Shown here piece by piece: positions 57,251 to 64,000 of a stretch of DNA of 64,000 bases (positions within the stretch are counted from its first letter, which is position 1; every line of letters starts with the position of its first letter). The position numbers and the translations under genes were made by a program. The notes below the pieces were generated by a model. It saw only the letters and a program-made list of their open reading frames with translations, searched no databases and was not told where the DNA came from. Source of the stretch: Limonium bicolor (Eukaryota > Streptophyta > Magnoliopsida > Caryophyllales > Plumbaginaceae). The stretch is from assembly GCA_023374045.1 (NCBI GenBank), contig CM041776.1:477389375-477453374 (forward strand), in the 5' to 3' direction.

Positions 57251-59039
57251 GGATGGTGGTGTGATGCTTAATCCTTGGGTTCCAATTGGTGTTGTCATAG
57301 CAATTGTTGGAGCCAACAATTGCCCCCAGTTTTTTTCCCTTAAGACAATATGAGCTAGAGTTCATGGCAATCGATCGTTCCGATCGATTGCCCCCAGTAT
57401 TTTCTTTGATCAAACGTGCGAATGAGTCTCGTCCTCACAGGGTCAAGGCTTAATGGTCTTTATTGCTCTTTCCTACCTACACTCGACGTGTTTGGTGTTT
57501 ACACTCGTTTCTCACTTACGGTCACAACTTCTAGACCATTGAATTTGATATTTGATGAATTTACGCATTCAATCTGTTACTTTCACGTGATTGGATACAC
57601 AACTACCAAGTCGGAAGTCTTTGAGGCTTATAACGTGGCCATGGGGTGTGATGCAAGACAATGGGACCATGGAGGGATGTTTGAGGTATGTGGAGTTTAA
57701 AGGGGTGACCAAAGCTGCACTTTGTGTCTTCTCTCGGATTCATCTTCCTTGTCTTGAAGTCGTCTAGCTGCTTTGTGTTGTCGTTGTTTTTGAGCTTCTG
57801 GACTTGGACTTTGAAGTTGTCCTTTACACTTTTTTCTCTCTCTTTGTCATTTGGATTTCTTCGAGGCACTTCGGGTTTGCCTTTTTTCTTTATCCTTTCT
57901 TGACTTTGCCTTCGGGGTTTTGTGTTTCCCGGTTTTGGGCTTCGAGAGCTGTTTTGATGTGAGCTCTTTGGATCCTGTGTCACTCTAGGACCATTTGCGG
58001 ATCACTTTGTCATGCTGATAGCGGCATTGCTTCTTCGGACTGATGAGAATGTTATCTGAGAGTCGGGCTCCTCGCCTCCTTTGGTCACCGGTCGGACATT
58101 CATCATTGGCTGGGTTATTTTGTGGAGTTCATAATATCGAAAAGGGATATATGAAAGGCTCAGCGGGGGTGCCTAGGTTTTAATGACTGGGTTTACAAGC
58201 TTTGGCTATGTGGTGCTATACCTAGGTGCTTCGTCATTCCTGATAGTCGTATATCCGTTCTTTGTTACTTTTCACAGGTCTAAGCGTAAATTTACAAATT
58301 ATCTCCTTCGGTCGGAGTTATACCGTTTACCTCACCTTTGAATGTGGGCTCACCGGAGTCGTGTAAAAATGACACGCTCGTTCACTCATGGTTTTTTCCG
58401 CTCAAGACATTCTCGTGAATTTCACTCAGAGACTAGTTCACACGCTTAAACGAAAGATGAAAGATGATGAACCTAAACTCAGATTGCCCCCCATTATTGA
58501 TTTGGGGTTAATGACGACAATTTAAAAGATATGGATTTGGAACCGCTTTGGGGGTCATTTGGATGTTTTGGATAAGCTGTGGGGTTTGGTAAGGCATGTC
58601 CAAAACTTCAGAACAAAATACAAGTCTTTGTATTCCATTGTCGGGAGATAATTAATTCATGCACCTTTTCTCAAAAGAAACTTGTGTGAAACAAAACCTT
58701 CTCTTTTTTTGTGTTATCATTTAGACTTGAAAAAGTCATCGATTTGTGAACATGAGGAAGAAGATGATTTAACAAGATCAATGCTTCTTATTAGTGGTCA
58801 GAAAACGATCATTCTTTGAAAATATGAGAGGTGCATTTGGAAGATGAGTGTTATGGCAGGTTATGCAGTAGAATGCATGGGAACCCTAAAAATTCTGTTG
58901 AATCCAAATCCTGCTGAACCGTCTGAAGTCGGCATGCTGAAGACTCGAGCTCTTGACCGCCGGGATGTCGCTAAGATGACTGCGATCGTCTTCTTCTTGG
59001 ACTCTTAGTAGGCTCCTAGGGATGCCTATGGATGACGCA

Positions 59040-59800
59040 TGAGACACTTGGGCCTGCATGGGTTGAAACAGTTTCATGAATGTGGATTAGGCGCTCGGGC
59101 CTGGATGATTTTCATGGATGTGGATAGGCACTCGGGCCTGGATGAATTGAAAGTGAGGCACACATGCCAGAATGATTCATAAGCGGGTTGGCACTCGGGA
59201 CGGAATGAGGATGCGGCACTGGGGCCAGAACATGTTGTGAGACTGTGGCACTAGGGCCGGAATGTTTAGAATATGTGGCACTTGGGCCAGAAAGTGTTTG
59301 AGGATGTGGCGCTTGGGCCTGAATGTGTTTAGGAAAATGGCACTTGAGCCGGAATGATTTGGGATTGTGGCACTTGGGCCAGAACGATTTCAGATTGAAG
59401 TAAGAAATATGGGCCAGAGGGACTTCTAGACTGGAACGAATGTGCGGGCCTGAATACCCTTAATCTGGAAGTGGAGTAAACGGGCCGAAGGAAGCCACAT
59501 GGACCGTGAATGTGCCACTGGGCCGAGAGAGAAACCTTGAAGCCTAAGATTCGTTTGATGATCTTGTTGGGCCTTGAGGCCAGAAACTAGAATGAATGGG
59601 TTGCGCAAACTATCTGGGATTCAAATGTTTTATGCTATGGGCCAAATTTTGGATTCAGAGCAAAGTTCGTGGGCCAAAACTATGAATTGGTCTATGGGCC
59701 CAGATTAAGTGAGTTATGAGTGTGGCACTTGGAATATTCTAAGAATTTGGCACCTGGGCCAAAATGTGTTTGGGCTAGAAAGAGGGCGCATGGGCCGAAA
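59040..59800. repeat. Dispersed tandem repeat around GGCACTTGGGCC
   Basis: More than ten diverged copies of TGTGGCACTTGGGCCAGAA at irregular 40-60 base spacing. GGGCC-rich sequence continues to about 60450. Confidence 0.8.
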
Positions 59801-60721
59801 TGATTTCTAAACCATGTCCCAGATGTGAATTGGAATTTGGGACCGAGTACTTCTGATTGGGCCTAAAAGATGATACTTATACCTAGGATTTTGGGCCAAA
59901 GCCCGAGTGGAAAGTCTTTCTAGACTAGAATAAACCCTGAAACGGAAAGGCCTGATGGATTTTCATGAACTGCTTTCGGTGGATTTGTTTTCATGGGCCT
60001 AGAACTAAATTGATAATTCAAATTGGGCCGAAAGAGAGAATCACCTAGGTCTGAACTTTTGGGCAGAGCCCAAACAAACATTCATTTATTCAAACCAAAC
60101 AGGGCCTTAGGGCCGCAAACAATGAAGTCGTGAATTCCAGGTGGGCTGAGTTTACATAGGAAGAGTTCCTATCAATTTCTAGGCTGGCAGTGGGCCGATC
60201 ATACAAGCAACAAGGCCCACACAAGTTCAACATGTCCTTACTAGACGCTTCAACAAATTGGGTATGGATCGATCCGGAGAGTGCTTGGGGCATGGGCCCA
60301 GGTCACCACAAAGGAATAGGGCTTGCACGCTATTCTCTTTGGGCTTCCCCACTTTTTTCACATCACCTGAAGGTGTGCGTCCACGGTCGGGTCTTTGACT
60401 GACCAAACAATGGGCTAGGTAAGGGCACTGCCAGGAAAACGCTTGGGGCTAAAGCCCAGGTATTAAGGGGATGTGGTTAGACGACATCCTCCTCTTTTCC
60501 CCCGCTTATTCACATCACCTAAAAGGTGTGAGTCCCTGACGGGGACCCTCAAACGGGTCCCGGGTGAAATCGGTTCGTGTGGACCCTCGCTCTCATATGT
60601 TGCAAAGGTGCAGAAATTAAAGTGCACCAAAAGTAAAAACAACAAAGTAATAAAGCCATAAATAAACAATTTCAAGTTAAGCCCTCTTTCTTAAAATTAA
60701 ACAAGTTAAAATTAAGAAGTT

Positions 60722-60740
60722 TGTCCCAGCAGAGTCGCCA
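60722..60740 (-). other. tRNA primer-binding site of the Tat-like element
   Basis: The minus strand reads TGGCGACTCTGCTGGGAC, the Arg-type site used by Ogre/Tat elements, next to the 5' LTR at 60744. Confidence 0.88.
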
Positions 60741-60743
60741 GTC

Positions 60744-62808
60744 TGTGAGCCTAGATTTTAAACCCTATCCTATGTTGATTAAAGTTGATTAGGATCTAAC
60801 CGGGTTTTAGGTCCACTTATAACCTAAGATTAATAACTATGTCATATAACAAAAATTATTAAAACCTAAGCTAGCTCACTGGAACCTATTAAGAGTCGCC
60901 ACCTAATTTTAACCTAGATCAAATTAGGAAAGGAGAGTTCGGGTTCGGGGGCTTGATATTCGACTTAATTAGGGTTCAATTACTTTCATTACCCCTAGAA
61001 GTCGTTTTTCCTCTACTTAGTTTAATTACGGCTTATTACGAGTCGTTTTTAACCTAAGTGCGCGCTTCTGTTTTTTTATTTTTTACATTTTTTTGACAGA
61101 AAATTAAAGTGGAAATTAAAATACTTAAACTAGGGTTTCGGAGGCAGAATTAGGTCAAGTTTTGTTTTCGTCCGTGGCTACGGACCTAATGTCCGAACCT
61201 ACGGACCCTAGTTAACTTAATTACACAGTAAAGTCAAATTTAAACATAAACGAGATTTTGAAAAGTCCGGGGCCACGGACAGGACGTCCGTGGGCCCGGA
61301 CATGTTTTATAAAACCCTAAATTTTGAAAATAAAATATCCCGCCACCGTCCGGGGGCGTCCGGCTTTCGGACATGGCGTCCGGGACCCCGGACATAGCGT
61401 CCGTGGGTGCGAACCGCCCTCGACAGCGGCGTTTGGGTGGCTCCCGGCGGTGTTTCTCTGGCTCAAATTTTATGGGTAGGTAGCCTGAAAGATTCTAAAC
61501 ATGTTAGTGATTGAAAGGTTACAATTTGAATTCGAATTAAACACGAAACTTAGCAAACAAGTTATTGAGCAGAAGCGAAAACAAACGCTAATTCAGAAGC
61601 GATAAAAGTCAATTCGACTCCAAATTTTAACACAGAGTAGTTAAAGTTGAACAAAGTCAGAAAAACATGACTTCAACCTGTTTTTACCATCAGATTTGAT
61701 GAGACTCTTCACAACGGGGATCTTTTGGTGCCTCGTTGATGCCGATTTTGGATTGACTTCGAATTGTGCTTCTGACTCCTTCTTCTTTATGCTGTTAAGA
61801 CGTTTCTCTCTCTGTTTTTGTGGTGGTTTTATGTGTTTTTTGGTGCTTGGAAGTTCAATAGGAGAAGAAAGGATGAGTTTTTTTGGTGATTTCGGGGTGA
61901 TTTTTCTGCAGTGTTTCGGTATTGATTTGAGGCTTGGAAGTGTGTTAAAACGTGGGGAGAAAAGTTTGTGGCTGTGTTTTCTGACTTTAGAAGTGTTCTC
62001 CTCTGCCCTAGTTCGTTCTTGGGGGGTCCTTTTATAGAAAGAGCATGGTCAAATTGATAGAGCAAGATCTTTATCTAAAAGACTGATTTTGTGCTCTAAG
62101 GGAATCTGATTTTTTAGAATATTTGCAAGCCGATAAAAATTATGAAAATTTAACTGAAGGTAAAGAATGATTTTTAGGAATTTTGAGAGTTGGAATCGGA
62201 TTATTTTGATAAATAATTGATTAGATAAAAATCGCACAATATGGAATCTCCCATAATTCATAACTAATTATTGGAAAGTCGAAATAACGAAATTCCAACG
62301 GAATTAGTCTCTAAAAATCATCCTCTATCTTGTGTTAAAATTGCATGACATTTTGTTTTGATTTCGGTATTTTCCGGAGGAGGAGAAAAATTGCAAAAAT
62401 GATTGAATTTCTCTTTTAAATTTTGGGATAAGGTTCCCAATAAAATAATTTCAGGTTTATGACTGTATGTAGTCATGGTAACCATGTGACAATTTTATTT
62501 CATTTTGGAAACCTTTTAATTTCTATTTTGAGGCTATTTCATGTGTTAATTATTAAGAAATTAGCTTATAATATGAATTAAAAGCTAAATTTCCAGAATA
62601 AATATTATCAGAAAATCAATGAAATACCTTTCATAATGACTATGATATTTAGAAGTGTTTGGAGATAATGAACAAGTCATATGAAAATAGAAAACCCCGA
62701 TAATGTCCTTTGGAAATCCTGCATTGGTGCATTTTGACCACTTTGCCCTTTGTAACACGTATGCCTTAGAGACCACTCCAGGGGGGGTTGAAATTTTGGG
62801 GTATAACA
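60744..62808 (-). mobile_element. 5' LTR (2065 bp) of the Tat-like element
   Basis: Matches 53828-55896 with scattered one-base indels and a short deletion near 61926. The small divergence suggests a recent insertion. Confidence 0.9.
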
Positions 62809-62813
62809 GTGGG
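62809..62813. repeat. Target-site duplication GTGGG (right copy)
   Basis: Same five bases as 53823-53827; the interrupted integrase frame continues directly after it. Confidence 0.9.
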
Positions 62814-63841
62814 ACCCATGCTGGAGGAGATTCCCTATCCCGGAAAATCCTCAGACTAGGATATACTGGACAACAATGGAAGCCGATTGTCACGCATTTG
62901 TGAAAAACTGCGCCAAATGTTAGACTCATGCGAGCTTGCAACACCTGCCTCCCTTACCCCTAACAGCCATGGCAGCTCCTTGGTCGTTCTCTATTTGGGG
63001 AATCGACATCATTGGTGAAATTCACCCAAAGCTTCAAATGGGCATCGCTATACATCCTGGTGGCAATAGATTATTTCAGTAAATGGGTCGAAGCACGGTC
63101 GTTTGCGAATATCTAATCGAGACAAGTTGCCCAGTTTATCGAAAGGGACATCATATGCCGATACGGGTTCCCTTAGAATTCGTATCAGACAACGGTCCTT
63201 AATTCGACGGAGACACTATCCGGGTCATGGAAAAAATACAACATCCGTTACCACAGATCATCTCCATACAGGCCTCATACTAACGAGCAGTCGAAGCCGC
63301 CAACAAAGTTGTAAAGAGCGCACTCTCAAAAATGGTTGAAACATACAAAGATTGGCCAGAAAAGTTGCACTACGCTCTCTGGGGTTACCCGAACTACTGT
63401 CAGAAATGCAACCGGAGCCACCCCGTATTCCTTGGTGTACGGGTCAGAATGTGTCTTGCTAATCGAGCTTGAAATTCCAACCCTTCGGGTCACTAATGAA
63501 CTGAAAATTTCTGAAAGTAACTGGTTACAACAACGCTACGACAGTCTCGCTTCTCGATGAAAAGCGCCTACAGGCACTATATCACATCCAGGGTTACCAA
63601 AGGAGAATGGCAAAAGCATTCAACAAGAGGGTCAGAGAACGAAACATCCAAGTGGGCGATCTTGTCCTGAAAGAGCTGAGAAAAGATTTACCAGACCCAC
63701 GGGGTAAATTCAGACCGAACTGGGTAGGCCCGTATCTGGTCAAAGAGATAGCCCCTCATGGTGCTGTATTACTGACGGACTTAGATGGAGAATAATTTCA
63801 AAGCCTTGTCAACCTCGACCGGTTGAAACGATATTATGTCT
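62809..63841 (+). pseudogene. Tat/Ogre-like integrase, second half
   Basis: It resumes with THAGGDSLSRKILRLGY, then the zinc-binding cysteines (NCAKC), WGIDIIGEIHPK (first Asp), a broken VSDNGP region (second Asp, with TAG stops nearby), and the C-terminal KAFNKRVRERNIQVGDLVLK, FRPNWVGPYLVKEIAPHGAV and LDRLKRYYV. Many stops and shifts show it is inactive. Confidence 0.85.
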
Positions 63842-64000
63842 GAACTATCACAAAAGTCCAAAAAATGCATCCATATAAAAAAAATCCAAAAAATGCATCC
63901 ATTTAAAAATCCAAAAAAAATGCATCCATATGAAAAAATGCTTCCAAAGAAGAAAAAAAAACATCCACACGAAAGTTATCATTACCTTCTGCATTAGGTT
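63842..64000 (+). repeat. A-rich short tandem repeat after the Tat/Ogre-like integrase
   Basis: Four copies of AAATGCATCCAT separated by A-runs (about 25-30 base unit), followed by A-rich sequence to the window end. No coding. Confidence 0.75.

Larger units (their letters stand above)
55911..60721 (-). mobile_element. Interior of the Tat-like element, no gag or pol
   Basis: 4.8 kb without a recognisable retroelement domain. It is filled with several tandem-repeat blocks (listed separately). A basic 126-residue minus frame at 57603-57983 (rich in K, R, N, S) has no family I can name. The layout of LTRs, primer site, PPT and a large non-coding centre is that of a LARD, which would need enzymes from a Tat/Ogre relative. 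Confidence 0.75.

Noticed and set aside
57603..57983. Basic 126-residue minus frame in the Tat-like interior
   Set aside because: It could be a gag relic, but it lacks a gag core or zinc knuckle and its composition alone does not justify a gene call.

Overview
The window looks like plant nuclear heterochromatin. The evidence is wall-to-wall LTR retrotransposons of plant Ty3/gypsy lineages, primer sites matching plant initiator-Met, Asp-type and Arg-type tRNAs, AT-rich spacers and plant-style short introns. I see no ordinary single-copy host gene, no tRNA or rRNA gene and no CRISPR. The species cannot be named from the sequence. Frameshifts often fall in homopolymers, even between near-identical LTR pairs, so some may be long-read assembly errors. 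A 500-base N run sits at 49622-50121.

Layout. 1-3545: a + strand LTR missing about 170 bases at the window edge. 3546-11478: the 3' end of a second + strand element (degenerate interior, then a 4.5 kb LTR). 11479-12259: a short island with an exon fragment of a CACTA-type transposon protein. 12260-24237: a minus-strand element, here called X, with a 5.3 kb 3' LTR, an interior carrying an intron-containing gag but almost no pol, and a partial 5' LTR. 24238-38427: the centrepiece, a + strand chromovirus-like element with 3.9 kb LTRs. Its gag, PR, RT, RNase H, integrase and chromodomain-like tail are all recognisable, and between gag and protease it carries a complete-looking AlkB-family 2-oxoglutarate/Fe(II) dioxygenase. 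38428-49621: a decayed minus-strand relative of that element, split by a non-autonomous Athila-like element (42626-47856). 50122-53827 and 62809-63841: two halves of a decayed Tat/Ogre-like element with a G-patch and two RNase H domains. They are split by a non-autonomous minus-strand element (53828-62808) that has a perfect 5-bp target duplication.

The strongest biological signal is the AlkB-carrying element. The AlkB region keeps the HxD...H iron triad and the RxNxTxR 2-oxoglutarate motif. It lies on the coding strand inside what reads as an intron of gag-pol: splicing 29804 to 30857 joins gag to protease in frame, and another acceptor in the same phase would join gag to AlkB. Two further gag introns sit at equivalent positions in the diverged element X. 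A plausible reading, not proven here, is an element that uses RNA splicing to make alternative products, one being a nucleic-acid demethylase.

A second signal is structural. Four long-LTR families carry arrays of 3-5 palindromic units at a 69-74 bp period. Each unit has three mutually complementary arms, and the arm sequence differs between families while the architecture is kept. In each family examined the array falls inside a candidate LTR intron that ends 350-440 bp before the LTR 3' end. All four related elements also have a second polypurine tract beyond the canonical one.
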